A stretch of DNA of 64,000 nt from Agrobacterium tumefaciens (GCA_017744915.1 JAGIAH010000007.1:124001-188000); one strand, 5' to 3'. Counted from the stretch's first letter, positions 37,272-45,582 are shown. Notes: generated by a model not told the origin, from the sequence alone. Translations and numbers: made by a program.

Positions 37272-38312
37272 ATGACGGAACAGACGGCAAGACTTCGGCT
37301 TCCCTATATCCTGCCCTCGCAGGCCCAGAAACACGTCACCCACAACGAAGCCCTGCAAAGGCTGGACGCGATCGTGCAGCTCGTCATCAGGGCCACCGTC
37401 GCGACACCGCCCGAAGATGCAGCGGAAGGAGACTGCTTCCTTCTCTCCGCCGACACCACCGGCGACTGGGCTGGCAAGGGCGGCAGACTTGCCTTCCGGC
37501 AGGATGGCGCATGGCTTTCGATCACGCCGCAGCCCGGCTGGACGGCATGGTTCGCGGCCGAAAGCAGATACCGGGTCCTGCAGGACGGAAACTGGCGTGA
37601 CTTGCCGCTGCCGGCCAGCGGCCGGCTGGAAAGGCTGGGCATCGGCACGGAGGCAGACGCCGCCAACCGCATGGCGCTCGCCTCCCCCGCCAGCCTCTTC
37701 ACCCATGGGCCGGAAGACGGCAGCCACCGCATGACGGTCAACAAGGCAGGCAAAACCGATACCGCCTCGCTGCTGTTCCAGTCCGGCTGGAGCGGCCGGG
37801 CGGAAATAGGCCTTGCCGGCAGCGACGGTTTTTCGATCAAGACGAGTGCGGATGGCGCCACCTGGCATACGGCGCTTTCATGCAACGGCGATGGCCGGGT
37901 CTCGATGCCCAACCGCCCCGTTGCCGTCGCCGGCCTGCCGGCGGGCACGACGAAACCCGCCAACGGCTCGGCGGCGGGTTTTTCCGTGCTCTCCATCGCC
38001 GAGGGTGGCTTTGCGCTTGGCGATGTGGTGAGTGGCGGCGGGCGGGAACTCGTCGTTCCGGCCAAGGGCCTTTATCTTGCCGTGCTGTCGCTGGCCGTGG
38101 CCTCCTCCTCCGGCCACCGGGCGACACTCGCCGTCAACGGCGCGGCGGTGAATTTCAGCATCGCCGGCAACGCATCCACCGCCGGCGCCACGCAGTCGGC
38201 AACGGCCCTTCTTTCCCTCGATGCCGGCGACCGTCTGCGGCTGGCGCATGAGGGAACGGTGGAATTGATACAGGGCAACGGAAAAACATGCCTTTCGCTT
38301 GCGGCGCTCTGA
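37272..38312 (+). CDS. DUF2793 domain protein (phage tail/GTA-type), orphan
   Basis: Protein of 346 residues. The N-terminal third (RLPYILPSQAQKHVTHNEAL ... GDCFLLSADTTGDWAGKGG ... WTAWFAAESRYRVLQDGNW) is the DUF2793 domain, which occurs in tailed phages and gene transfer agents. The C-terminal 110 or so residues look like a beta-rich jelly-roll (C1q/TNF-like) module. No signal peptide. No other phage or GTA structural gene is near, so it is an orphan. Start at 37272 has a GGAAGG ribosome-binding site. Confidence 0.8.
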   Translation: MTEQTARLRLPYILPSQAQKHVTHNEALQRLDAIVQLVIRATVATPPEDAAEGDCFLLSADTTGDWAGKGGRLAFRQDGAWLSITPQPGWTAWFAAESRYRVLQDGNWRDLPLPASGRLERLGIGTEADAANRMALASPASLFTHGPEDGSHRMTVNKAGKTDTASLLFQSGWSGRAEIGLAGSDGFSIKTSADGATWHTALSCNGDGRVSMPNRPVAVAGLPAGTTKPANGSAAGFSVLSIAEGGFALGDVVSGGGRELVVPAKGLYLAVLSLAVASSSGHRATLAVNGAAVNFSIAGNASTAGATQSATALLSLDAGDRLRLAHEGTVELIQGNGKTCLSLAAL

Positions 38313-38503
38313 TCCGGACAACCGATGAGCGAGAAAAATTGCGATTTTTGGAAAAATTTTTTCCCGGCAAAATAAGGCGACTCGAACAAATCAGGCGAAA
38401 CCGTTCAAATTCTTAATAAATTATCACGACCTGCTTAGGCAATTTTTAAAGGTACCGGGCTAGAGTTCCCGTCATATGGTCTTGAGTTTGTATAGAGTGT
38501 CCA

Positions 38504-38779
38504 ATGACCGAAATGATACGCCCACGAGTTAAATATGTCATCGGCCCCGATGGCAGCCCTCTGACGATTGCGGATCTTCCGCCTGCCAATACCCGTCGCT
38601 GGGTCATTCGCAGAAAGGCGGAGGTGGTTGCCGCGGTACGCGGAGGACTACTGAGCCTCGAGGAAGCCTGCGAGCGTTATACGCTTACCGTTGAAGAATT
38701 CCTGTCCTGGCAGTCCTCGATCGCCGATCATGGCCTCGCCGGCCTGCGCACCACGCGCATCCAGCAATATCGCCACTAA
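38504..38779 (+). CDS. sciP: CtrA inhibitor SciP (DUF1153)
   Basis: Small DNA- and CtrA-binding protein of 91 residues. It matches the SciP/DUF1153 family strongly through RPRVKYVIGPDGSPLTIADL, RRWVIRRKAEVVAAVRGGLL and LTVEEFLSWQ. In Caulobacter SciP blocks CtrA from recruiting RNA polymerase and so closes a cell-cycle window. Here it lies about 2 kb from ctrA. The 191 bases upstream are AT-rich; I found no clear CtrA box in them. Confidence 0.93.
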   Translation: MTEMIRPRVKYVIGPDGSPLTIADLPPANTRRWVIRRKAEVVAAVRGGLLSLEEACERYTLTVEEFLSWQSSIADHGLAGLRTTRIQQYRH

Positions 38780-38825
38780 ACCAGTGCGCCGGCGCGGCAA
38801 CGCGCCCAAACCGAATTTCCAGAAC

Positions 38826-38853
38826 GCCCCGCCGTATCACCGACGGGGCTTTT
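38826..38853 (+). terminator. Terminator of sciP
   Basis: GCCCCG-c-CG / CG-a-CGGGGC stem followed by TTTT, about 45 bases past the sciP stop. Confidence 0.7.
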
Positions 38854-39003
38854 GGTTTGATTTCGGATTTCCTTCCGCAGAACATGCCCGATACGACCGG
38901 CGATTGTCGCCGGTTTGTGTCCACTGCGTTCGCCATCCCGCTGTTTCAATTCGGATGCAAGCCGTTACAGTGGCGCAAACGAACACGCAGAGAGGCATGC
39001 ATC

Positions 39004-39285
39004 ATGGATATCAAGACAACCGAAAACGGATCGCACGGCGAATATTCAGCAACCATCGACGGCCACAAGGCGGAGATGACCTATTCGCGCACCTCCCCTT
39101 CCCTCATCATCATCGACCATACCGGCGTGCCCGATGCGCTGCGCGGCAAGGGCGTCGGCCAGGCGCTCGCCGCCCATGCGATCGATGAAGCCCGCAAGGG
39201 CGGCTGGAAGATCATTCCGCTCTGCCCCTTCTTCAAGGCCCAGACCCTGCGCCATGCCGACTGGGCGGATGTTATCCAGGGGTGA
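39004..39285 (+). CDS. GNAT-like N-acetyltransferase, small YidJ type
   Basis: Protein of 93 residues of the short GNAT-related family (acetyltransferase of the YidJ/Gtn type). The acetyl-CoA loop is VPDALRGKGVGQALAAHAI, and the C-terminus PLCPFFKAQTLRH is family-typical. Substrate unknown. The start at 39004 was chosen over a longer frame because similarity begins at MDIKTTENG. Confidence 0.85.
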   Translation: MDIKTTENGSHGEYSATIDGHKAEMTYSRTSPSLIIIDHTGVPDALRGKGVGQALAAHAIDEARKGGWKIIPLCPFFKAQTLRHADWADVIQG

Positions 39286-39354
39286 GCAGATTTAGGCCGA
39301 AACGTGAGAAAACCAGTGTGATCCCGATAGCGAGATAATCGCTGGGATCACCGC

Positions 39355-39470
39355 CCGTTTCTTCTCCCCCGCCGGGGAGAAGGTGGCCCGAAGGGTCGGA
39401 TGAGGGGCCGAACATCTCGCCCCTTCATCCCGCTGCCGCGACCTTCTCCCCGGCGGGGAGAAGAAACAAG
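39355..39470. repeat. Family A composite palindromic repeat, copy 5
   Basis: Shorter copy (116 bases) with a reduced central spacer; both arms are recognisable. Confidence 0.88.
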
Positions 39471-39540
39471 CGGCACACGCCCGATCCCTCACGACCGTTC
39501 CAAATATCGCGTCATTCATAAATGGGCGTCGATCCTCCCG

Positions 39541-39744
39541 TCACGCCACCTTCAACGGCGGCGTCCCGGCATGCATGCTCCGGCGCACTTCTTCACGGAA
39601 TTCGAGCGTATCCTTCGCGCCATGCACCGCAACGGCGTGCTGCACGGCCGCTTCCATAAGCTCCTCCGGAGAATCGGCGGAGATGGCGACGGTGCATCTG
39701 CTGTCACTGGGGAATTCACGGCAATCGATATATTGGCGGGCCAT
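39541..39744 (-). CDS. DUF1059 family small protein
   Basis: Protein of 67 residues: MARQYIDCREFPSDSRCTVA followed by AVQHAVAVHGA. The two cysteines and His-x4-His spacing are the DUF1059 pattern. Function unknown, possibly metal binding. GGGAGG stands seven bases before the ATG. Confidence 0.85.
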   Translation of the reverse strand: MARQYIDCREFPSDSRCTVAISADSPEELMEAAVQHAVAVHGAKDTLEFREEVRRSMHAGTPPLKVA

Positions 39745-39907
39745 TTTTTCCTCCCTGCATTGCCGCCCGCGCCCCGCACGGGGCGCGTGCGCGTAAAGCC
39801 TCCGGCTCACGGTCGGAACCCCCGTAAATTACGCCTTTCCCCGCCCCCGGACAATCGAAATCGGGGTGGCGATCCCGTCGGGAAACACCGGCAGTGCAGC
39901 AAAGCGG

Positions 39908-39933
39908 AAAGGCCGCCCTTGCGGAGCGGCCTT
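39908..39933. terminator. Stem-loop downstream of the fliJ-like gene
   Basis: AAAGGCCGC/GCGGCCTTT stem with an eight-base loop, bounded by A and T runs on either side; could terminate transcription from the fliJ-like gene (minus strand). It lies in the 285-base gap 39745-40029, which otherwise shows no gene. Confidence 0.45.
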
Positions 39934-40029
39934 TCGAAAAAATGCAAGGCGTCCCGTCATTGAAAGCCGCCTCCTGATCCACCGGCAGCCGTCAATGAGG
40001 ACGAAATTCGTCAGGTCTTGCGCCGGTCG

Positions 40030-40386
40030 TCAGGCGCGGGCGCGGATCGCTCCGTCGCGGTTTTCCAGTGCCGCGGCCTTTTCATATTCGGCCTGCACCT
40101 CTTCCAGCGACGCTTCCGCCGCTTCCTGCTGGGCCTTCAGTTCCCGGATGGAAACCTGAAGATTATCCGCCCGCTGGCGCGCGGCCTTGGCGAAGGTCGG
40201 ATAGGCGAAATGGGTCGGATCGGTAATACCCGACTTGCTTTCTTCCAGCGATATCTGATGCACCAGTTCCTTTGCCATCCGTTCAAACTCGGACATCATC
40301 TGCTGCAGCTGGTTAAGCTGCCGGCGTTTTTCGTTGACCTGAAATTCCTTCAGGCGAACCAGGCTGTCACGCGACTTCATACGCAA
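40030..40386 (-). CDS. fliJ: FliJ-like flagellar export protein
   Basis: Coiled-coil protein of 118 residues (SLVRLKEFQVNEKRRQLNQL ... MSEFERMAKELVHQISLEE) fitting the small FliJ family of flagellar type III export, which links the FliI ATPase to the export gate. Identification rests on the heptad-rich pattern and the known position of a fliJ gene divergent from ctrA in rhizobia. The sequence is poorly conserved, so the call is moderate. The start may be the second Met (40380). Confidence 0.7.
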   Translation of the reverse strand: MRMKSRDSLVRLKEFQVNEKRRQLNQLQQMMSEFERMAKELVHQISLEESKSGITDPTHFAYPTFAKAARQRADNLQVSIRELKAQQEAAEASLEEVQAEYEKAAALENRDGAIRARA

Positions 40387-40533
40387 TACTCCATGGATAG
40401 CGAGACCCGGATCAAAAAGGCACTATGCCCCCCTGATCGGCCCGTTTAACCCGCCCGTTCAACCGGCCGGGTTAACCCCTTGTGCCGGAATGATTCCTAA
40501 AAGTTACCCGACGTTAATAAAAAACCGCCGTCG

Positions 40534-40549
40534 TTAACCTTTCGTTTAC
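40534..40549 (+). promoter_or_regulatory. Candidate CtrA box in the ctrA/fliJ promoter region
   Basis: TTAACCTTTCGTTTAC matches TTAA-N7-TTAAC with one substitution. CtrA autoregulation is established in Caulobacter and relatives. Confidence 0.6.
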
Positions 40550-40626
40550 GGGCATCGTTAATGATAACGACGATCATTTAAGGGTCGGTAAATGCCAGGT
40601 CCAAAAAAACGGGCCAGACGATGTAA

Positions 40627-40691
40627 GAGTCGATTGAATCACTTAGCGGGAAATCCTCACGTTAAGCTTCAATTTTGGCGATGGTGGATTC
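40627..40691. promoter_or_regulatory. Cluster of three GANTC (CcrM) sites upstream of ctrA
   Basis: GAGTC at 40627, GAATC at 40636 and GATTC at 40687 lie within 65 bases. GANTC is the CcrM methylation site. In Caulobacter the methylation state of such a site controls a ctrA promoter. Confidence 0.6.
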
Positions 40692-40861
40692 ACGTGCAAA
40701 AACAGCGAAATGCCTACTTTGCTTAATAAATTCGATACACCTTGCCAAAGGCAATTAGAATTTGTTAACCATTTGGTGGCAGCCTGCAAATCAGGCAACG
40801 TCTGGATCCGCATCGCGCGAGGCAATGATTTACCGGTTCGCGGGCGGCAAAGGGGATAATT

Positions 40862-41566
40862 ATGCGGGTTCTACTTATTGAAGACGACAGCGCGACAGCG
40901 CAGAGCATTGAACTGATGCTCAAGTCGGAGAGCTTTAACGTCTACACGACCGACCTCGGTGAGGAAGGCGTGGACCTCGGCAAGCTCTATGATTACGACA
41001 TTATTCTTCTCGACCTCAACCTGCCCGACATGTCGGGTTACGAGGTTCTGAGAACGCTTCGCCTCTCCAAGGTCAAGACGCCAATCCTCATCCTGTCCGG
41101 CATGGCCGGCATCGAGGACAAGGTTCGGGGCTTGGGCTTTGGCGCCGACGATTACATGACGAAGCCGTTCCACAAGGACGAGCTTGTTGCCCGCATTCAC
41201 GCAATCGTCCGTCGTTCCAAGGGCCATGCGCAGTCGGTCATCGCCACCGGCGAGCTGATCGTCAATCTCGATGCCAAGACGGTTGAAGTGGGCGGCCAGC
41301 GCGTTCACCTGACCGGCAAGGAATATCAGATGCTCGAGCTGCTTTCGCTGCGCAAGGGCACGACGCTGACCAAGGAAATGTTCCTGAACCACCTTTATGG
41401 CGGCATGGACGAGCCGGAACTGAAGATCATCGACGTCTTCATCTGCAAGCTGCGCAAGAAGCTCGCAAATGCAGCCGGCGGCGCAAACTACATCGAAACC
41501 GTCTGGGGCCGCGGCTATGTTCTGCGCGAGCCGGATGGCGCCACGGAATTCCTCGAAACCGCCTGA
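40862..41566 (+). CDS. ctrA: Cell-cycle response regulator CtrA
   Basis: OmpR-type master regulator of 234 residues. Receiver domain: LLIEDDS, phosphoacceptor D51 ([17 protein letters not shown]) and [16 protein letters not shown]-binding domain: [21 protein letters not shown] ... [21 protein letters not shown], almost identical to known CtrA proteins. It controls division, flagellar and envelope genes through TTAA-N7-TTAA boxes and receives phosphate from ChpT, encoded 2.5 kb away. Confidence 0.98.
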   Translation: MRVLLIEDDSATAQSIELMLKSESFNVYTTDLGEEGVDLGKLYDYDIILLDLNLPDMSGYEVLRTLRLSKVKTPILILSGMAGIEDKVRGLGFGADDYMTKPFHKDELVARIHAIVRRSKGHAQSVIATGELIVNLDAKTVEVGGQRVHLTGKEYQMLELLSLRKGTTLTKEMFLNHLYGGMDEPELKIIDVFICKLRKKLANAAGGANYIETVWGRGYVLREPDGATEFLETA

Positions 41567-41596
41567 TCCATTCCGGAACAGGACAGTTTTTAAAAG

Positions 41597-41621
41597 ACCC
41601 GCTGGAAACGGCGGGTTTTTT
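41597..41621 (+). terminator. Rho-independent terminator of ctrA
   Basis: ACCCGC/GCGGGT stem, eight-base loop and six T residues, 30 bases past the ctrA stop. Confidence 0.85.
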
Positions 41622-41632
41622 GTTGCGATTTT

Positions 41633-41669
41633 CTCCCTCATTCCTGTGCCTGTCACAGGAATGAGGGAG
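41633..41669. repeat. Perfect 16-base inverted repeat
   Basis: CTCCCTCATTCCTGTG and its exact complement around the five-base loop CCTGT, just past the ctrA terminator and 40 bases before an acetyltransferase gene. No T-run. Confidence 0.8.
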
Positions 41670-41709
41670 GAAAAGAGCCTGGCCACGCAGCGCAAAAGGA
41701 CGACGGTAC

Positions 41710-42225
41710 ATGAACCACGCCATCCCAACCCTCAAGACCCGCCGCCTGACATTGCGCCCGCTGACCATGGCGGACTTTCCGGCCTATCGGGATTTCATGG
41801 CCTCGCCGCGCTCCACCGGCGTCGGCGGCCCCTATGACCTGCCCTCCACCTGGGGCGTGTTCTGCCACGATCTGGCCAACTGGCACTTCTTCGGCCATGG
41901 CGCATTGATGATCGAGCTTGGCGAGACGGGCGAATGTATCGGTCAGATCGGCATCAATCACGGCCCGCTCTTTCCCGAAAAGGAGCTGGGCTGGCTGCTT
42001 TATGACGGCCATGAAGGGCGCGGTTATGCCGCGGAAGCGGCGGTGGCAATGCGCGACTGGGCTTTTGCGACCCTGAACCTGCCGACACTGGTCAGCTACG
42101 TCTCCCCGCAGAACCGCAAATCGGTGGCCGTCGCCGAGCGAATCGGTGGCACGCTTGACGGATCGGCGCCACGCTCCGACCCCGAAGACCTCGTTTATCG
42201 CTACCATCCGGTCAAGACGGTTTGA
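41710..42225 (+). CDS. GNAT family N-acetyltransferase (RimJ/RimL type)
   Basis: Protein of 171 residues. LKTRRLTLRPLTMADFPAY at the start, the acetyl-CoA region GWLLYDGHEGRGYAAEAAVA and VSYVSPQNRKSVAVAERIG are typical of RimJ/RimL-like acetyltransferases. Acceptor unknown. Confidence 0.9.
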   Translation: MNHAIPTLKTRRLTLRPLTMADFPAYRDFMASPRSTGVGGPYDLPSTWGVFCHDLANWHFFGHGALMIELGETGECIGQIGINHGPLFPEKELGWLLYDGHEGRGYAAEAAVAMRDWAFATLNLPTLVSYVSPQNRKSVAVAERIGGTLDGSAPRSDPEDLVYRYHPVKTV

Positions 42226-42280
42226 AAATCGGGATGCTTCGGAACCTCCACGACCCCCAAAGCATCCCGACCTATCCATC

Positions 42281-43328
42281 TTAATGCAATTCCACTTTCA
42301 GAAAGCCGAGGATTGCCTCGGCGATCTGCGCGTGAATGGCCGCGCGATCCCTGCCGCCGCCATCCCGGCAGACGAAACCTTCGCCCGGCGAAAGCGCCTC
42401 GACGATTTTTTCGCCGTTCGGTTTGCAGATCTGCATGAAGCTGAAATGGCTGGCATCCGGTATTTCCCGATAAACAGTCGTCACCTTCGGCAAATTCCGT
42501 GCGATATAGTCGGAATCGGCCTTGATGGCGGCAATCTCTTTCGTCTCCACGCCGGCGGCCAGCACCAGAACCGGCACTTCCACACCCCGCAGCGTCTCCG
42601 GCAGAAAACCGGCAGCCGGCCCAAGATCGAGCGAGACAACCGCGCGGATGCGAATATCCCGCAAATCCGCCGAAAGGCGCGGATCGGCCCTGCCGTCGCC
42701 GACGATGCCGACCTTGCCCAACAGCCGCGGCGCCTTGCATTGCGGCGGCAGCGTCTCGGCCTTGCAATCCTTCAGGGCAAGTTCGGCGCTATACCGCGCG
42801 CCCGCCAGTTCCATCGTGGTCCAGCCGCCGAGGGAATGGCCGATCACGGCGATGCGTGCCGCATCGATCCTGCCGGCGAATCGCTCGTCATCGAGCAGCG
42901 CGGTCAGCGTCCTGCTGATATCGCGCGGCCGCTCCCATAGGGGAACGATCTCCGTCGCGTTTTCTTCGGTGAAGGATTCGCCGCCATGATCCGGCGCGGC
43001 CACGACGTAACCTTCCCGCACAAGTTCGCCAGCCATCCAGTTCAGGTTGCGCCAGCTTCCGCCAAAACCGTGCGACAGCAGCACGAGGGGACGGGAACCG
43101 GCCAGAAGGGCAGCATCCGGTTGAACCTCGAGACCGTAAAAGGCTGCATTTTCTCCCACGATCGCGCTTTTGCCCGAGGGCGCGGCCGGATACCACAATG
43201 ATACGGCAAGCGCCCGCGCACCGGCCCCATCCGGCAGCTCGATCCGTTTAAAGCCAATGGCGCTTCCTGCCATCGCGGCCTGAGCGGTGAAAAAAAATGA
43301 CAATTGCCGCCAGAAGAAGATTGCGCAT
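42281..43328 (-). CDS. Secreted alpha/beta hydrolase, apparent frameshift after the signal peptide
   Basis: Body of about 330 residues with VLLSHGFGGSWRNL, nucleophile elbow AVIGHSLGGWTT and a late histidine (DASHFSF), like dienelactone hydrolase/PAF-acetylhydrolase-type enzymes. An ATG at 43328 with GGAG six bases upstream opens MRNLLLAAIVIFF, an ideal signal peptide start, but in a frame one base off. The body frame reads FTAQAAMAGSAIGF across the junction. Removing one base from the A8 run at 43290-43297 joins the two into a standard signal peptide ending AMA. As written, only a cytoplasmic form from 43273 is translatable. Sequencing error, mutation or slippage are all possible. Confidence 0.8.
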
Positions 43329-43382
43329 GAAAAGCTCCAGGAGTTGTTGAGAACCAACCCTTGGCTGAAGCTACCGCCCACC

Positions 43383-43430
43383 GAGACCTCAAACAGGTTT
43401 CAGGAGGTGCCGAAACCTGTTTGAGGTCTC
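43383..43430. repeat. Perfect 19-base inverted repeat
   Basis: GAGACCTCAAACAGGTTTC and its exact complement flank a ten-base loop that contains AGGAGG. It lies between the hydrolase and GNAT genes, both on the minus strand. No T-run on either side. Confidence 0.85.
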
Positions 43431-43451
43431 GATGGACAAGGCAGAAGCGCC

Positions 43452-43979
43452 CTAGACCCCCGTCACCCGTTCGAAAAGCCGCACGGGATTGTCCCGAAAT
43501 ATCGCCTCGCGAAAGGGCCGGAAGCCGAATCGGGCGGCGATGGCGAGCGACGGGGTGTTCAGCGGATCAATCATGCAAACGATCCGCCGCGAAATGCCGC
43601 TATCGTCGAGCCAGCCGGTTGCCGCCGCCACCGCTTCGGTCGCGACGCCCTTGCCCGCCAGTTGCCCGTCGATTTTCCACATCGCCTCGGGCACGCCGTC
43701 GAAATCGGGCCCGTTGCCGCGGCGCATATGGGCAAAGCCCACCTCGCCGACGATGCGCCCCGTGGCAAGCTCTTCCACCACAAAGGGGCCGAAGCCGAAA
43801 ACGGACCAATGGCCGATGAAACGCAGCATGCGGGCGAAGGCCAGTTCCGGATCCAGCGGGGCAATCGACCTGACCCCGTCGATCCGCGGAACATCGGCGC
43901 TCCAGAATGCGCAATAAAGCGCTTCATCGGCAATGGCATGTGGCCGCAGGACAAGGCGAGCGGTGGTCAGACGGGTCAT
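43452..43979 (-). CDS. GNAT family N-acetyltransferase (RimJ/RimL type)
   Basis: Protein of 175 residues starting TRLTTARLVLRPHAIADEA, with acetyl-CoA loop IDGQLAGKGVATEAVAAA and MIDPLNTPSLAIAARFGF. Similar type to the gene at 41710 but a separate subfamily. Acceptor unknown. Confidence 0.9.
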   Translation of the reverse strand: MTRLTTARLVLRPHAIADEALYCAFWSADVPRIDGVRSIAPLDPELAFARMLRFIGHWSVFGFGPFVVEELATGRIVGEVGFAHMRRGNGPDFDGVPEAMWKIDGQLAGKGVATEAVAAATGWLDDSGISRRIVCMIDPLNTPSLAIAARFGFRPFREAIFRDNPVRLFERVTGV

Positions 43980-43998
43980 GAACAGGCTCCCAAAAACG

Positions 43999-44039
43999 AA
44001 AAAAAGGCCGGCGCGTCAGCAGACGCGGTCCCGGCCTTT
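43999..44039 (-). terminator. Terminator of chpT
   Basis: Two-part stem AAAGGCCGG/CCGGCCTTT enclosing GCGTC/GACGC, followed on the minus strand by seven T residues; 27 bases past the chpT stop. Confidence 0.88.
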
Positions 44040-44066
44040 CACAAATTCACATCGGTAATTGCACCG

Positions 44067-44714
44067 TCACTCGGCAACCGTCTTTGCGGTAAAGACGATG
44101 CGGTCTTCATGCACCTTGTATTCCACCGCCATATTGGCCTCTTCGGCCAGAAGCAGCGTGTAATAGGGCTGCACGGAATGGGCGTCGACCGCCTCTTCCA
44201 GCCGGCCTTCGTAGATTTCCACGAACTTGGCCGGAACGCGCATCATCCGGCCCTTGACGGTGATTTCGAACCTGGCGTCACCATCGGGATTTTCCAGGAG
44301 CACATCCACATTGCCGCCGCGCGGGATGGCGCCATAAGCGACGAGGAAGAGGTTGAGCAGAAGTTTGACACGATTCTTCGCAACGATGGCGCGCGGGCCG
44401 TTCCAGCTCACTTCCGCCTTCTTTTCGGCGGCGGCGAAATCCTGGGCAGCCTTTTCGGCCTCGCCGGTGTCGATCGATGCGCCGGCCGAGCCGGAAGCGC
44501 CGAAAGCAAGGCGGGCGAACTTAAGCCGCACGGACGCGTTAAGGGCGGACGTGCGGATGAGATCGAGCGCATCGTCATCCGTGCCGCCCTCGTCCAGCAG
44601 TTCGAGGCCGTTATTGATGGCGCCGACAGGAGAAATAACGTCATGGCACACACGGCTGCACAGAAGAGCCGCCAGATCGGGACCGGACAGCGTGATATTG
44701 AGTTTGCTCGTCAT
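44067..44714 (-). CDS. chpT: Histidine phosphotransferase ChpT
   Basis: Protein of 215 residues that relays phosphate from the CckA hybrid kinase to CtrA and CpdR. The phosphorylated histidine is H24 in LCSRVCHDVISPVGAINNGL. The dimerisation helices are followed by a degenerate ATPase-like domain, as in ChpT. Strong family match. Divergent from the EipA gene. Confidence 0.95.
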   Translation of the reverse strand: MTSKLNITLSGPDLAALLCSRVCHDVISPVGAINNGLELLDEGGTDDDALDLIRTSALNASVRLKFARLAFGASGSAGASIDTGEAEKAAQDFAAAEKKAEVSWNGPRAIVAKNRVKLLLNLFLVAYGAIPRGGNVDVLLENPDGDARFEITVKGRMMRVPAKFVEIYEGRLEEAVDAHSVQPYYTLLLAEEANMAVEYKVHEDRIVFTAKTVAE

Positions 44715-44784
44715 AAAATTCTCTCCTGCGCAAGGGAGGCGCGGACGGTGTGGAAATTGTTAAGCCATAATGACACCATATTTG

Positions 44785-44800
44785 GTAAACCGATTGTTAA
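44785..44800 (-). promoter_or_regulatory. Candidate CtrA box between chpT and eipA
   Basis: Read on the minus strand: TTAACAATCGGTTTAC, the same TTAA-N7-TTTAC form as in the ctrA promoter. eipA is a known CtrA target in Brucella. Confidence 0.55.
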
Positions 44801-44965
44801 TAGGATGGTTTCAAAATGCCAAATGCCTTAACAGGCCACACTGGAGCCCCGTGTATCCGTCAGGATGCACGAAACATGCTGTAGAACTTTGACTCTGCGC
44901 GGCGGCCCTTGCGAAAACCGATTCGGATTTTCGGGGTTGATGCGCTAACGAACAGACGGACGGAC

Positions 44966-45562
44966 ATGACGATGCGCCTTACGAAAACCCGCACCATTGC
45001 ACGCCTCGGACTGGGAAAGATCATCGCGCTCCTTGCGAGCCTCCTGATGTGGGTCGCACCGGCCGCGGCCCAGAACAGCGATCAATATTCTTTCCAGGAA
45101 GTCGTGGATGCAGGCCACGGATTCTTCGGTGAAACCACCGGCGGCCTTGCCAAAGTGGTGGAGCGCGCCTTCCAGCAATACGGTCTTCCGAACGGTTATA
45201 TTCTCGGCCAGGAAGGCTCCGGCGCCTTTGTTGCCGGCCTCACCTATGGCGAAGGCACGCTTTATACCAAGAATGCCGGCCAGCACCCCGTCTTCTGGCA
45301 GGGCCCCTCTCTCGGCCTCGATTATGGCGGCCAGGGCACCCGCGCCATGATGCTGGTCTACAACCTGCCTTCCGTCGACGCGCTTTATCGCCGTTACGGC
45401 GGCGTCAGCGGCTCCGCCTTCATCGTCGCCGGTGTGGGCATGACCTATCTGAAAAGCAGCGACGTCACGCTCGCCCCCATCCGCACCGGCATCGGCGCGC
45501 GCCTCGGCATCAATGTCGGTTATCTGAAGCTCACCCAGCAGCCGACCTGGAACCCCTTCTGA
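44966..45562 (+). CDS. eipA: DUF1134 periplasmic protein (EipA-like)
   Basis: Protein of 198 residues with signal peptide (LGKIIALLASLLMWVAPAAA) and the DUF1134 domain: QYSFQEVVDAGHGFFGETTG, FVAGLTYGEGTLYTK and SLGLDYGGQG. The Brucella homologue EipA is a periplasmic protein needed for envelope stress resistance and is controlled by CtrA. Start at 44966; a Met two codons later is possible. Confidence 0.88.
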   Translation: MTMRLTKTRTIARLGLGKIIALLASLLMWVAPAAAQNSDQYSFQEVVDAGHGFFGETTGGLAKVVERAFQQYGLPNGYILGQEGSGAFVAGLTYGEGTLYTKNAGQHPVFWQGPSLGLDYGGQGTRAMMLVYNLPSVDALYRRYGGVSGSAFIVAGVGMTYLKSSDVTLAPIRTGIGARLGINVGYLKLTQQPTWNPF

Positions 45563-45582
45563 TAAGGCAAGACGGTCGCGGC

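Larger units (their letters stand above)
40387..40861. other. Regulatory region between fliJ and ctrA
   Basis: 475 bases without a gene, AT-rich and full of GTTAA-type words. It contains a CtrA-box match (40534-40549), a TTAACCAT half-site near 40764 and three GANTC methylation sites (40627-40691). The layout is that of the multi-promoter, autoregulated ctrA control region known in alphaproteobacteria. Confidence 0.65.

Noticed and set aside
37272-38312. Prophage remnant around the DUF2793 gene
   Set aside because: No integrase, capsid, portal, terminase or tail gene is nearby and base composition is normal, so only an orphan gene is reported.
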